Origin: Holophagales bacterium
GTDB lineage: Bacteria; Acidobacteriota; Thermoanaerobaculia; Multivoradales; JAGPDF01
Assembly: GCA_016699405.1 (NCBI GenBank)
Contig: CP064972.1
Location: forward strand, 3,317,501-3,381,500
Direction of reading: 5' to 3'
Length of the DNA: 64,000 nucleotides
Shown: piece after piece, positions 18,318 to 29,692 of the stretch
How positions within the stretch are numbered: position 1 is the stretch's first letter
Layout of the letters: the number at the start of each line of letters is the position of its first letter
Position numbers and translations under genes: made by a program
The notes under the pieces: generated by a model
Database searches by the model: none
Told to the model about the DNA's origin: nothing
Seen by the model: only the letters and a program-made list of their open reading frames with translations

Positions 18318-20558
18318 ATGCCCAAGCCGAGAGTGGACGCGGCGGGCGGCCTGGCCGCCCTGGCCTACGTGTTCGAGAAGGGGCGCGAAGCGGGAGGGCT
18401 CGCCGGGCTCTACCGGCGTCTGCGCTCGCGCAACGCCTGCAAGACCTGCGCGCTCGGCATGGGGGGGCAGCAGGGCGGGATGGTCAACGAGGTCGGCCAC
18501 TTCCCCGAAGTCTGCAAGAAGTCGATGCAGGCCCAGGCGGGCGACATGGCCGGAGCGATCCCCGAGTCGTTCTTCCGCGAGACGAGCCTCTCCGAGCTCG
18601 AACGGATGAGCTCGTTCGAGCTGCAGCATCTCGGGCGGCTCGCCTTTCCGCTCGTCGCCGGACCGCACGACGAGCGCTTCCGCCGCCTCTCGTGGGACGA
18701 AGCGCTCGACCGCGCCGGGCGGGCGCTCGCCGCCGCGTCGCCCGACGAGACCTTCTTTTACGCCTCGGGCCGCTCGAGCAACGAAGCCGCCTTCCTCCTG
18801 CAACTCGTGGCGCGTGCCTACGGCACCTCGAACCTGCACAACTGCTCCTACTACTGCCATAGCGCCTCGGGGGTCGGGCTCACGGAGGTCTACGGCTCGG
18901 GCACCGGGTCGGTCGCTCTCGAGGATCTCGGCCAGGCCGACCTGGTGCTCGTCGCCGGTGCGAACCCGGCGAGCAATCATCCGCGGCTGATCACCCAGCT
19001 CGTGGCGCTGCGACGCCGCGGCGGCCGGGTCATCGTCGTCAACCCGCTGCGTGAGCTCGGCCTGACCCGGTTCCGCATCCCTTCCGATCCGGCGAGCCTG
19101 CTCTTCGGCTCGACAGTCTCCGACCTCTACCTGCAACCGAACGTCGGTGGGGACGTGGCGCTCTTCAAGGCGCTGCTCAAGGGCGTCCTCGAGCGAGGCG
19201 GCGTCGACGCGGCCTTCGTCGGTGAGCACACGAGCGGGTGGGCGGCCGTCGAGGCGGACCTGGCAACGACCGCGTGGGAGACCCTCGTGGCGGCGAGCGG
19301 GGTTGCGCGACAGGAGATCGACCGGGCCGTCGGCATGCTCTGCGGCGCCCGGCGCGGCATCCTGGCCTGGGCGATGGGGCTGACCCACCATGTTCACGGC
19401 ACCGAGAACGTGCTGGCCGTCGCCAACCTCGCCCTCGCTCGCGGCTGGCTCGGGCGCCCCGGCGCCGGACTGCTTCCGATCCGCGGCCATTCGAACGTGC
19501 AGGGGGTCGGCTCGATGGGTGTCGCGCCGCGGATCCGCGAGGCGTTCGCGACCCGACTCGAATCGCTCTACGGCATCCAGGTGCCGCGGGAGACCGGACA
19601 GGACACCTACGGCTCGATGGTCGCGGCGAGCGAGGGGCGGGTGCGGGCGGCGGTGCTGCTCGGCGGCAATCTGTTCGCCTCGAACCCCGATCGTACCTGG
19701 GCCGCCGCGGCGCTGCGGCGCATCGACACCACCTTCGCCATCACCACGCACCTCAACGAGGGGCACGTCCATGCGCGTGGGCGCGAGACGCTCATCGTGC
19801 CGGCGTTGGCGCGCGACGAAGAGGCGCAGATGACGACGCAGGAGTCGATGTTCAGTTTCGTGCGGTGCTCGGCGGGCGGCGAACCGGCGATCGACGGGGA
19901 GATGCGCTCCGAGGTCGAGATCCTCGCCGCGCTCGCCGGGCGGATTCTGCCCGCGGGGCGCTTCGACTGGGCAGCGCTTCGCTCGCACGCCGCTCTGCGC
20001 GAGGCGATTGCGCAGGCGGTGCCGGGCTACGAGCCGATCGCCGAGGTCGAGTCGACGCGCTCCGAGTTCGTCGTCGGCGGGCGCCGGCTCCACGAGCCGC
20101 GCTTCGCCACCGCCGACGGTCGGGCCCACTTTCACGTCACCCCGCTGCCGGACTTCCATCTCGGTCCGGGCGAGCTCCGTCTGGCGACGATCCGCTCCGA
20201 AGGGCAGTTCAACACGGTGGTCTACGAGATCGAGGACCTGTATCGCGGCAATGCGCGCCGCGACGTCGTGATGATCTCCGCGGACGACGCTGCAGCGCGT
20301 GGTCTCGCCGAAGGCGAGCGGGTGGTCGTCGAGAGCTCCTGCGGGGCGCTGGAGGCGAGCGTCGCATTCGCCGAGCTCCCCGCCGGGAACGTCGCGATGT
20401 ACTACCCGGAGGCGAACGTCCTCGTTCCCCGGCGCCTCGATCCGCGATCGATGACTCCGGCCTTCAAGTCGGTGGCCGTCCGCTTGCGTCCCGTCGGGTC
20501 GATCGGGTCGACGCTGGAGGCGTCGATTCGGGGCGCGGACGGGCAGAGGTCCGCGTAG
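18318..20558 (+). CDS. FdhF/YdeP-family molybdopterin oxidoreductase
   Basis: The 746-aa product belongs to the formate-dehydrogenase-alpha-like YdeP group of the DMSO reductase superfamily, cytoplasmic enzymes that bind bis-MGD. The N terminus has CKTC (C41, C44) and a further cysteine near residue 66, a reduced iron-sulfur ligand set typical of this group. A molybdopterin domain follows, with YASGRSSNEAAFLLQL, NCSYYCHSASG and VAGANPASNHPR. The C-terminal dinucleotide-binding domain starts near residue 620 and includes RSEGQFNTVVYEIEDLY. No partner subunit (FdhB-like or membrane anchor) lies next to it. E. coli YdeP is linked to acid resistance; the substrate here is unknown. The start follows a candidate promoter by eight bases. 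Confidence 0.9.
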   Translation: MPKPRVDAAGGLAALAYVFEKGREAGGLAGLYRRLRSRNACKTCALGMGGQQGGMVNEVGHFPEVCKKSMQAQAGDMAGAIPESFFRETSLSELERMSSFELQHLGRLAFPLVAGPHDERFRRLSWDEALDRAGRALAAASPDETFFYASGRSSNEAAFLLQLVARAYGTSNLHNCSYYCHSASGVGLTEVYGSGTGSVALEDLGQADLVLVAGANPASNHPRLITQLVALRRRGGRVIVVNPLRELGLTRFRIPSDPASLLFGSTVSDLYLQPNVGGDVALFKALLKGVLERGGVDAAFVGEHTSGWAAVEADLATTAWETLVAASGVARQEIDRAVGMLCGARRGILAWAMGLTHHVHGTENVLAVANLALARGWLGRPGAGLLPIRGHSNVQGVGSMGVAPRIREAFATRLESLYGIQVPRETGQDTYGSMVAASEGRVRAAVLLGGNLFASNPDRTWAAAALRRIDTTFAITTHLNEGHVHARGRETLIVPALARDEEAQMTTQESMFSFVRCSAGGEPAIDGEMRSEVEILAALAGRILPAGRFDWAALRSHAALREAIAQAVPGYEPIAEVESTRSEFVVGGRRLHEPRFATADGRAHFHVTPLPDFHLGPGELRLATIRSEGQFNTVVYEIEDLYRGNARRDVVMISADDAAARGLAEGERVVVESSCGALEASVAFAELPAGNVAMYYPEANVLVPRRLDPRSMTPAFKSVAVRLRPVGSIGSTLEASIRGADGQRSA

Positions 20559-20607
20559 GAGACGGAGCTCCCCTGGCGCCGGTGGGGACGTCCGGTCCTC
20601 GACCTGG

Positions 20608-20627
20608 AGGGCGAGCGGGCTCGCCCT
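20608..20627. terminator. Hairpin terminator between convergent genes
   Basis: An 8-bp perfect stem (20608-20615 with 20620-20627, AGGGCGAG/CTCGCCCT) closes a CGGG loop. It lies 49 bases after the oxidoreductase stop and 27 bases past the end of the convergent gene, so it could serve both. There is no T tract. Confidence 0.5.
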
Positions 20628-20654
20628 TCGCTGTCGCCGGTGGCGAACCGCGAC

Positions 20655-21272
20655 CTACCGAAGCGGCGCCGGTGTGGGCTGAGGAGGCCTCGGTTCCGCG
20701 TCGACGAGCTTGAGCTTGCGGCCGAGCAGCAACGAGAGTGGGTCCTCGCTGATCCCGATGGCACGACCGCGGGCCAGCGCGGCGTCGAGGTCGAGCCCGA
20801 GATACTGCGCGCCGTAGGCGGCCCAGACGTACGAAGCGCGCCAGGCGACGGTGCAGTGGAGAAGCACCGGCCCTCGGTGACGCAGCAGGGCCTCGTGCAC
20901 CTTCTGAAGCACCTCGGGCCGGAACGGCGTTTCGCCGCCGATCGGCAGGCTCAGGTACTCCATGCCCAGCGCAGCGACGGCCGCCGGCTCGTCGTACAGG
21001 ACCTCGGTGCGGTCGTTGACCTCGGCGAGGGTGCGGAAGTTCACGATCAGGGTCACGCCGCGCTCTTTGAGCTTCTTGAGCGCCTCCTCGTTCGGCTGGC
21101 CGGCGATGTAGACGCGCCCGTCCTGGAAGATCCGGCGCTCGAAGCCGGGGAGGTCGGTGACCGCCTGCGGGAGCGCCGTGCGGTCGATCACCACCGTCGG
21201 CGCGGAGTCGGCGGCGAGACCGGCCGACGAGAGAAGGGCGGCGAGAAGCAGGGCAGCACGAGTCGAGCGCAT
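20655..21272 (-). CDS. Exported dual-specificity phosphatase-like protein
   Basis: The 205-aa product has a signal peptide (STRAALLLAALLSSAGLAA) and a phosphatase-like fold with the sequence order of the DUF442/beta-lactamase hydrolase-like group. The features are AGQPNEEALKKLKERGVTLIVNFRT near residue 60 (quoted part: AGQPNEEALKKLKERGV), and the P-loop LLHCTVAWRAS with cysteine and arginine separated by four residues (C-x4-R) as in that group. Classical tyrosine phosphatases use C-x5-R. I use the ATG at 21272 because GGAGG lies at the right distance and the signal peptide follows. The export signal places it in the periplasm; the substrate is unknown. Confidence 0.78.
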   Translation of the reverse strand: MRSTRAALLLAALLSSAGLAADSAPTVVIDRTALPQAVTDLPGFERRIFQDGRVYIAGQPNEEALKKLKERGVTLIVNFRTLAEVNDRTEVLYDEPAAVAALGMEYLSLPIGGETPFRPEVLQKVHEALLRHRGPVLLHCTVAWRASYVWAAYGAQYLGLDLDAALARGRAIGISEDPLSLLLGRKLKLVDAEPRPPQPTPAPLR

Positions 21273-21382
21273 CGAGAGCCTCCGGGGATGGAGGCTACTA
21301 CGCAACGTCTCCCCCGAAGGTTCTCACGGGACCGGGCAGCGAGGGCCGAAGGTGGCGCAGACCCGGTCCCGCCTGGCGTGTC

Positions 21383-22282
21383 TCAATTCGCCGCCGGAGA
21401 GCAGCTTCCGGCTCCGGGGATCGGCTCGCCGTCGGCTTCGACCGCACCGCGCTCGATCGCGGAATCGACGATCGCGGCGTAGGTCTCGGCGTCGAAGAGG
21501 GGCGGCTCGTCGGTGGCACCCTGCGCCGCGAGGGCCTGGACGAAGCCCCGGAGGTGGTTGCGCGAACCGCGGGCCAGGTTCTCGGCCACCGTGGCGAGGT
21601 CGTCGGCCGGCGCGAGCTCCTCGAGCCCTTCAACGTCGACGAGATCGGTCTCCTCGACGATTCCGCCCACCGTCAATGCGGAGGTCGCGGACTCCTGCCC
21701 GATGGCGAGCAATTCGTCGTAGAGCGCCTGCAGCGAGGAATTGGTGAAGCGGCCCGGCACCTGCCCGAACGCGGGATCGTCGAGCGAGCAACGGGAGATC
21801 AGCCAACCCATCAGGTCGAAGTGACGCTGCTCGGCATCGGCGACCTTGGAGAAGGCCTGGATGCGCCAGGTCGCGGCGAATTGCCGGTAGAGGTCACGAG
21901 AGAGCTTCTCTTCCTCGCGGACGAAGGCGATCCGCGCCGCCTGGGCCTCGGTGAGGTCGCCGGCCGGCAGGGAGGTGAGGTCGGCGAGGAGGGGCTGTCC
22001 CGGGACCTGTCCATCACCACCGGATCCGAGCCCTGGACCTGGGCCCCCGGCGCCCGGGTTGGAGGAGCCGGGGCCGGAAGGGGTACCGTTTCCCGGGTCG
22101 GCGGCGCCCGTCGGTGGGCCGAAGGGTCCGTCTCCCACGGGAACACAGGTGGCGGGGTCCGAGCACGATCCGTTGCCGGGGGCTGGTCCCGGTCCGTTGC
22201 CGGGTCCCTGGCCGGCGAACGTCGCGGTCGCGATGGCGAGGCTCAGAGGGAGGGCGAGAGCGAGAGTGCGGCGCTGGGCCAT
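21383..22282 (-). CDS. Exported DUF2202 (ferritin-like superfamily) protein
   Basis: The 299-aa product has a signal peptide (LALALPLSLAIATATFAG), then about 75 residues of glycine/proline-rich low-complexity linker. A helical DUF2202 domain occupies about 100-285. Helix motifs such as FVREEEKLSRDLYRQF and DAEQRHFDL carry glutamate and histidine residues in the pattern of ferritin-like di-iron proteins. The ATG at 22282 has AGGAG eight bases upstream and yields the signal peptide. The linker is unusual in being almost purely G, P, N and S. The function of DUF2202 is not established; metal binding is inferred from the family fold. Confidence 0.8.
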   Translation of the reverse strand: MAQRRTLALALPLSLAIATATFAGQGPGNGPGPAPGNGSCSDPATCVPVGDGPFGPPTGAADPGNGTPSGPGSSNPGAGGPGPGLGSGGDGQVPGQPLLADLTSLPAGDLTEAQAARIAFVREEEKLSRDLYRQFAATWRIQAFSKVADAEQRHFDLMGWLISRCSLDDPAFGQVPGRFTNSSLQALYDELLAIGQESATSALTVGGIVEETDLVDVEGLEELAPADDLATVAENLARGSRNHLRGFVQALAAQGATDEPPLFDAETYAAIVDSAIERGAVEADGEPIPGAGSCSPAAN

Positions 22283-22640
22283 CAGGTGTCTCCTGGTTCG
22301 GCGATTCGGAGCTTGATCGCTCGGCCGCCGTCGCCTCGTCATCCGGGGCAAGCGGGGTGCCACACGCCGAAAGCCCGTGTTTGCATGCCTTCGGCGCGGC
22401 GGAGGCGGGCCGTTGTCGGCACGGGTTGCGGGAGGACTGCAGTTCTTGCCGGTTCCTCCTCTCCCTCGGGGTAGGGAGCGAGTTTCGCTCGCAGCGTAGA
22501 ATCCGGAGCGAAACGCCGGCGATCGCCGCGTGGCGGCCGGGTTTCGCCTGCGCGGTCGCGCCTCGACTCGACGGGTGCGCACCCGGCGGAACAGCAGATT
22601 TCACTCCCGGTGCCAAGCGCCGGTCTGAGGAGGTCGGTCC
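22283..22640. other. Divergent intergenic region upstream of ppdK
   Basis: About 360 bases lie between the divergent DUF2202 and ppdK genes. It holds a small hairpin (GCGAG 22478-22482, CTCGC 22488-22492) just before TAGAAT (22497-22502), a possible -10 element for ppdK without a good -35. I see no riboswitch, RNA gene or coding frame that I can support. Confidence 0.45.
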
Positions 22641-25355
<2,715 letters not shown>

Positions 25356-25380
25356 CTCCTCGTCCCACCTGCACCACCCA

Positions 25381-25415
25381 CGGCCGGAAGGGGCGACCCT
25401 TCCGGCCGTTTCGTT
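25381..25415 (+). terminator. Rho-independent-type terminator after ppdK
   Basis: A perfect 12-bp stem (25381-25392 with 25397-25408) closes a GCGA tetraloop and is followed by TTCGTTC. It sits 25 bases after the ppdK stop codon. The right half and tail (25396-25415) recur exactly at 27338-27357, see findings. Confidence 0.8.
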
Positions 25416-25489
25416 CATTCTGGGGGTGATGACCCTCGCCGGGAGTCACGGGCGGCGAGGCGGGCGTCGCGCCCGTTCTCACGGAGGCG

Positions 25490-27085
25490 TCAGGGGCAGA
25501 CGCGGAGCGCCGCGGTGTCCTGCACCGGAGGGAACGCCCGGCCGCGCGGGTTGTGATACGTCCAGGCCTCACCGGTCGCGGTGTCGGTGACGGTGAGCTC
25601 GACACCCACGTCCGTGAGCCCCGCAGCGAACACCCAATAGCTGTGGAAGGCCGGCAACGTGCAGGCGTCGAGCACCTTGACAACCAACTCTACATTCTCC
25701 GGACCGAAGAACCAGAAGGCGCCGGAATCGGCGGCGAGCGGCCGGGTGTGACCGGCGCCCTGTCCACCGCCATGGTCCTGCCATTCCGCCTCGACGCGGA
25801 AGCGGCCACCGCTCAGGCAGAGGCTGGTCCCGGTAGGCTCGCAGCCGTTGGCGAAGGCGCCGACCTCGGCCCAGATCTGGGACTCTCCCCCTGCCGTCTC
25901 GGCCCAGGCCAGGGCCCACTTGCTGTCGCCCTGGATGGCCACTCCGGGTGAGGAGCTCCGAGAGGACGCGACGATCCGCTTGGCGCCGAGAGGTGCGGCG
26001 TCGGGTCCGAACTGCTGGACGACCAGTCGATGAGCAGAGGATGGGTTGGGGTGGTCTGGGTCCGGTTCGGTCCAGGAGGCGAGGAAGCGGCCGCGCAGGT
26101 CGGCGGCGAGCACCGGCCGAGCAACCTCCGCCCCGGATGCGAGCGCCGCCAGCTCGAGCATGTTGCCAGCCGGTGTGCCCTCCAGCAGGCGACGGGTGCG
26201 CAGAGTCGGCACGTGGGTCGCGTCCGCGACGGCGAACCAGGCCGCGCGACCTTCAGAACCTCCGGCAGAGGAGAGCGCAGGGGCCTGGTCGCGCTGCGAG
26301 CTCCCATCTTGGATCCGAATCGGGACGACCGCGTCCAGCGGTTCCCCTTCGGCCTCGAGGCGCCGAGCGACCACGGAAGAGGTGAGCGAAGAGCCCTCCT
26401 CCGTCGGCTCGGCGAGAGTCCGCAACCAGGCAGCCACGATGCCGTCGGGTCGGCGTGCGAGCGTGGGGTCCGCGTGGCTCGCGCCATCCGGCGGAGAGAG
26501 CGTCCGGGGACTGCCTGCAGGGGCGCCTTCGACGTCGAGGGCGAGCGCGCGAATCGCCGCGGGCGAGGACGGGTCGCCCTGCACCTCGGTCCAGGCGACG
26601 AACCAACCGGCCCCGGGACGTGACACCGCGTCGTAGCTCCCGAGAGTCCACGCCGGGACCTGCCCGAGCAGGTTTCTTGAGTCGCCGAGCGGCGCTCCGG
26701 AAGGCGTGAAGAGCTGACCGAACAGGCTGGAGACGCCGTAGCGCCCGCCCCAGAAGACGACCAGCACCTGGCCGTTCTCGCCGACCGCCAGGCGAGGCCT
26801 CCCGGCGAAGAAACCCCCCCACGGGTAGCTCCACTCCCAACCGCGCGGTGTTCCGGACGACTCGAGGAACCGCACCCGGATTTGCGTGAAGCCGCTCGGA
26901 ATCATCGCTTCCCAGGCGATCGCCCAGCCGCCATCGGGAAGAGCGGCGACCACCGGGTTGCTGGCACTGCCGCCTGAGGCGACCAGGGTCGCTGCCGGTG
27001 CGGGCGAGGTGGCAAGGGCGAGACCCAAGACGAGCAGAGCGGAGAGAAGGGTCTGGTGCTGATCGACGGCGTTCCTAATGCCCAT
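25490..27085 (-). CDS. Exported protein with acidobacterial-type C-terminal domain
   Basis: The 531-aa product has a signal peptide (about residues 10-32: TLLSALLVLGLALATSPAPA). Roughly 370 residues of repeated beta-strand segments rich in tryptophan follow (WAIAWEAM, GWFVAWTEV, FLASWTEP, WALAWAET), resembling beta-propeller blades. The last 120 residues form a separate domain starting with a C-x6-LCL segment, with GRFRVEAEWQDHGG, SGAFWFFGPENVELVVKVLD and a terminal cysteine. I recognise this C-terminal domain as one that recurs in many exported proteins of Acidobacteriota and relatives; I know of no assigned function. The ATG at 27085 gives the signal peptide and has a weak GAGGG site. Function unknown. 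Confidence 0.75.
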   Translation of the reverse strand: MGIRNAVDQHQTLLSALLVLGLALATSPAPAATLVASGGSASNPVVAALPDGGWAIAWEAMIPSGFTQIRVRFLESSGTPRGWEWSYPWGGFFAGRPRLAVGENGQVLVVFWGGRYGVSSLFGQLFTPSGAPLGDSRNLLGQVPAWTLGSYDAVSRPGAGWFVAWTEVQGDPSSPAAIRALALDVEGAPAGSPRTLSPPDGASHADPTLARRPDGIVAAWLRTLAEPTEEGSSLTSSVVARRLEAEGEPLDAVVPIRIQDGSSQRDQAPALSSAGGSEGRAAWFAVADATHVPTLRTRRLLEGTPAGNMLELAALASGAEVARPVLAADLRGRFLASWTEPDPDHPNPSSAHRLVVQQFGPDAAPLGAKRIVASSRSSSPGVAIQGDSKWALAWAETAGGESQIWAEVGAFANGCEPTGTSLCLSGGRFRVEAEWQDHGGGQGAGHTRPLAADSGAFWFFGPENVELVVKVLDACTLPAFHSYWVFAAGLTDVGVELTVTDTATGEAWTYHNPRGRAFPPVQDTAALRVCP

Positions 27086-27289
27086 GAAGGCCCTCTGGGT
27101 GGACGGCGCGCTTTCGCGGCACGACCTTCTTACGAGCCTCCTGATCGTCCCGTCCACCGCATGGGCGAACCGCGCGCGCGTCATCGCCGCCACCTGGCGT
27201 CCGAAGCAGGCGTCGGCTCCGCGAAAGCCAGGCGACCCGGCCGTCGGCCGAGAGGCCGAAGAACCACGCCGACAGAGAAGGGCTCCGCC

Positions 27290-27357
27290 GAACAGGTGCG
27301 CCGAACAGGTGCGAACAGGTGCCAGGGGTCTTTCCGGACCCTTCCGGCCGTTTCGTT
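27290..27357. repeat. Intergenic repeat cluster shared with other sites
   Basis: GAACAGGTGC occurs at 27290-27299, 27303-27312 and 27313-27322. It leads into GGTGCCAGGGGTCTTTCCGG (27318-27337), which is identical to 37499-37518 in the tandem array before mutL. The next 20 bases (27338-27357) are identical to the right half of the ppdK terminator (25396-25415). GGGTC and GACCC around TTTCCG form a small hairpin. The composite looks like a mosaic of dispersed non-coding repeats. Confidence 0.7.
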
Positions 27358-27600
27358 TCACGCGAGGTTGAAGACTCGAACCGGGCTCGTCCTGAGGTGA
27401 AGCGGGCGTCGCCAGGGGTGTCTCATCGCCGCCTCCAGCAGACTCTCGGGCCCGGGCGCCGGTCTGTGCCCGCACTTCGAGAGTCCCTTGCGGACGCGCC
27501 TTCAGCCAACGCCAACGAACGCAGACCGGCGCTGACCCGAGCCCGAGCGGAGCCGCCGCTGTGGCCTTCACCGGCGGGACCGCTAGGTAGTTCACACGCA

Positions 27601-27638
27601 GGGAACCGTCGTGGGTCTGGGTGGAAAGTACGGTTCCT
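27601..27638 (+). promoter_or_regulatory. Leader hairpin upstream of the ice-binding-like gene
   Basis: GGAACCGT (27602-27609) and ACGGTTCC (27630-27637) are perfect inverted repeats around a 20-base purine-rich loop; a G-T pair can extend the stem. It lies about 125 bases before the start codon at 27764. It may be a structured 5' leader or an operator; I could not match it to a named riboswitch. Confidence 0.35.
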
Positions 27639-27763
27639 CGTGACGCTTCCGACAACTACGATGGGCTACCGGCAGATGTCGATGGCAACGCGGCCGAGCC
27701 TCCCGAGGGCAGCCGGTGTTCCACGCTCCCCCGAGTCGCCAGCCCAGACTCCAGGAGATGTGC

Positions 27764-28855
27764 ATGGACCACAGGCAGAAGCTAGGGTTCGCAGGTGTCG
27801 CGTGGATCGCTCTCGTTGCATTGGCGCAAGCCGAGCCGGTCGTGGCCGAGGGAGTCTCGCCGCCCCTCGGCACGGCGGGAAACTACATGGTTCTCGCCAC
27901 CAACCCGAACCCCACCCCGGGCACGGTCACCTGCACCGACACCGGTCCAGGCGTCTCACTCGATGGCAACATCGGCACGACCTTCACCTCGATCACCAAC
28001 ACGGGTTGCACGATCAACGGGACGATCGACGCCCCGGTCGCGGGTGCGGTCGTCACGGACTTCGGCAATGCTTACGCCGCGCTCCCCAGCCTCAATCCGA
28101 GCTGCGACGGCACGATCCCCACCACGAGCACGACGATTCCCCCGGGAGTCTACTGTTCAGCAGCGGGCGTGAGTCTGGGTGCTGGGGTCATCTTCACCCT
28201 CGATGGGGGCGCGTCGGACGTCTGGATCTTCAGGGTCGGAACGTCCGGAGTGGGAGCGCTTACCGGGAACAGCTTCCAGGTGGTCATGGCCGGTTCAGCA
28301 CTGCCCTGCAATGTCTACTGGTGGACTGCCGAGGCGGCGACGATGACCGATTCGAACTTCGTCGGCACGATCCTCGCGGGCACCGCCATCTCGCTGACGC
28401 GTGGCGACTACCTCGGGCGAGCTCTGGCGGCCACCGACATCGTGGTAACCGACGCGGCGCCGATGACCTTCGCCGGTTGCGAAGCGCCGCCGGCGACCAT
28501 TACCGTCAGCAAGGACTTCATTCCGAACAACCTTGCGACGGTCGAAGTGGACCTGGTCTGCTCATCGGGCACGGTCACGAACACACCCCTGAGCGTCTCG
28601 GAGTCGGTGCCGGGCGTGTTCGTCGTCAACGGAGCCACCGCTGCAGCGATCTGCACGGCCTCGGAGACCTTGGTGCCGGGGTATCTGGCGGACGCGACCA
28701 ACTGCCTGAGTGTGCCCCTGGGTGGGAGTTGCACGATCACGAATACCCAGGTCTCGGCGGTGGCGATTCCGGTGCTCTCCAGCTCCGTCATGGTCCTGGT
28801 CGCGGCCCTCTTGGCTCTGGTCGGACTTGCCCTGATGCGAAAGCGGACGACCTAG
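27764..28855 (+). CDS. Exported ice-binding-like (DUF3494) protein with C-terminal membrane anchor
   Basis: The 363-aa product has a signal peptide (FAGVAWIALVALAQAEPVVA). A DUF3494/ice-binding-like beta-solenoid domain follows (about 33-245), with the family stretches GNIGTTFTSITNTG, FGNAYAAL, LPPGVY-like IPPGVYC and VWIFRVGTSG. A beta domain (about 250-335) and a C-terminal tail come last: IPVLSSSVMVLVAALLALVGL, then MRKR. That tail has the proline-containing motif, hydrophobic helix and basic end of IPTL/PEP-CTERM-like sorting signals. I start at the ATG at 27764, which has AGGAG six bases upstream; an ATG at 27758 would touch the ribosome site. DUF3494 proteins bind ice in some organisms but are also used as adhesins; which applies here is unknown. 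Confidence 0.82.
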   Translation: MDHRQKLGFAGVAWIALVALAQAEPVVAEGVSPPLGTAGNYMVLATNPNPTPGTVTCTDTGPGVSLDGNIGTTFTSITNTGCTINGTIDAPVAGAVVTDFGNAYAALPSLNPSCDGTIPTTSTTIPPGVYCSAAGVSLGAGVIFTLDGGASDVWIFRVGTSGVGALTGNSFQVVMAGSALPCNVYWWTAEAATMTDSNFVGTILAGTAISLTRGDYLGRALAATDIVVTDAAPMTFAGCEAPPATITVSKDFIPNNLATVEVDLVCSSGTVTNTPLSVSESVPGVFVVNGATAAAICTASETLVPGYLADATNCLSVPLGGSCTITNTQVSAVAIPVLSSSVMVLVAALLALVGLALMRKRTT

Positions 28856-28898
28856 GCACCGTCTGCCGCCGTCTGTTCTCCGCCGCGTGCAGATCCAC

Positions 28899-28936
28899 AC
28901 GCCCCTACCGCCGTCGGCACGGGCGTTTCGTCTTTC
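28899..28936 (+). terminator. Candidate terminator after the ice-binding-like gene
   Basis: ACGCCC (28899-28904) pairs with GGGCGT (28921-28926), with an inner CCG/CGG stem. A T-rich tail, TTCGTCTTTC, follows. It is 43 bases after the stop codon. Confidence 0.5.
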
Positions 28937-29125
28937 GCTCGGCGATCCGCCACGGCATGGCAGGAGGTGGATCGCCGCCGGACTGATGCCCCAACCTTGC
29001 CGGGTGCCAGGGACGTTGCCGAGGCCGACTGGCCCGATGCCGGGCTCGGGTCGTGAAGGCCGACGGCGACCGGTTCCGAGCGGCAACTGAAGGGCTCGGC
29101 GATCGCCTCGCTGGCCTTCTGCCGC

Positions 29126-29692
29126 CTAGCGCAGCAGCGCGGCCAAGCCGCCGAACACGGCGGCGAGCGCGAGAAGGCCGGCGGCGATCAGCAGCATCGT
29201 CGCGGTGAGGATGCCCGCTCGCCGCCAGAAGACGACCTGATGCGTGATGAAGTGCTCGACGGCGAAGATCGCCCCGAGTTGCGGCATGTCGCGCAGCGCC
29301 TGCGCCGAACGCAGGAGCGGCAGGACGATCGCGAAGCCGATGGCGCCGTAGAAGAGGTAGACCGCCCCGATCGGGAGGAGCCTCGGCTCGGTCAGCCCGC
29401 GGAGCAGCACGGCCACGCCGGCGAGGACCATGATGGCGAGAACGACGATGCCGTAGATCGCCAGGAAGCGGATCCAGGAGCGAACCCGGCGGAGTGCGTC
29501 GAAGGTCGATGGGGAGAGGGGCGGATGGGCCACCAGGGTGTCGAGCGGCAGCGGCGGCGGCGCCGGCGGAACTGCCTCTCGCGGCGGCTCGGTCGACCCT
29601 GGAGGGCGGTACTTGGCGAGCACGATGCCGCAGGCCGGGCAATCCACGGCGTCGGGTAGCAGCTCGAAGGAGCACTTCGGGCAGGTCGGCAT
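29126..29692 (-). CDS. Zinc-ribbon membrane protein
   Basis: The 188-aa product opens with a zinc ribbon, CPKC (residues 4-7) and CPAC (18-21). A proline-rich linker and four hydrophobic segments follow between about residues 73 and 187 (for example IYGIVVLAIMVLAGVAVLL and GAIGFAIVLPLL). Short zinc-ribbon plus membrane-segment proteins are common and mostly uncharacterised. It stands alone: the neighbouring gene on the right is divergent, the one on the left convergent. No specific function can be given. Confidence 0.72.
   Translation of the reverse strand: MPTCPKCSFELLPDAVDCPACGIVLAKYRPPGSTEPPREAVPPAPPPLPLDTLVAHPPLSPSTFDALRRVRSWIRFLAIYGIVVLAIMVLAGVAVLLRGLTEPRLLPIGAVYLFYGAIGFAIVLPLLRSAQALRDMPQLGAIFAVEHFITHQVVFWRRAGILTATMLLIAAGLLALAAVFGGLAALLR

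Larger units (their letters stand above)
27086..27763. other. Long divergent intergenic region with repeats and a leader hairpin
   Basis: About 680 bases separate two divergent envelope-protein genes. It contains three copies of GAACAGGTGC and a repeat cluster (27290-27357), plus a hairpin at 27601-27638. The rest holds no coding frame with a ribosome site, and I could not match it to any known riboswitch or RNA gene. Confidence 0.5.

Noticed and set aside
27640..27763. Possible cyclic-di-GMP-type riboswitch before the ice-binding-like gene
   Set aside because: Some short stretches look similar, but the conserved tetraloop/receptor parts are missing and the stems do not form.
29003..29012. 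GGTGCCAGGG as another copy of the dispersed repeat
   Set aside because: Only 10 bases match and the flanks differ, so chance similarity cannot be excluded.
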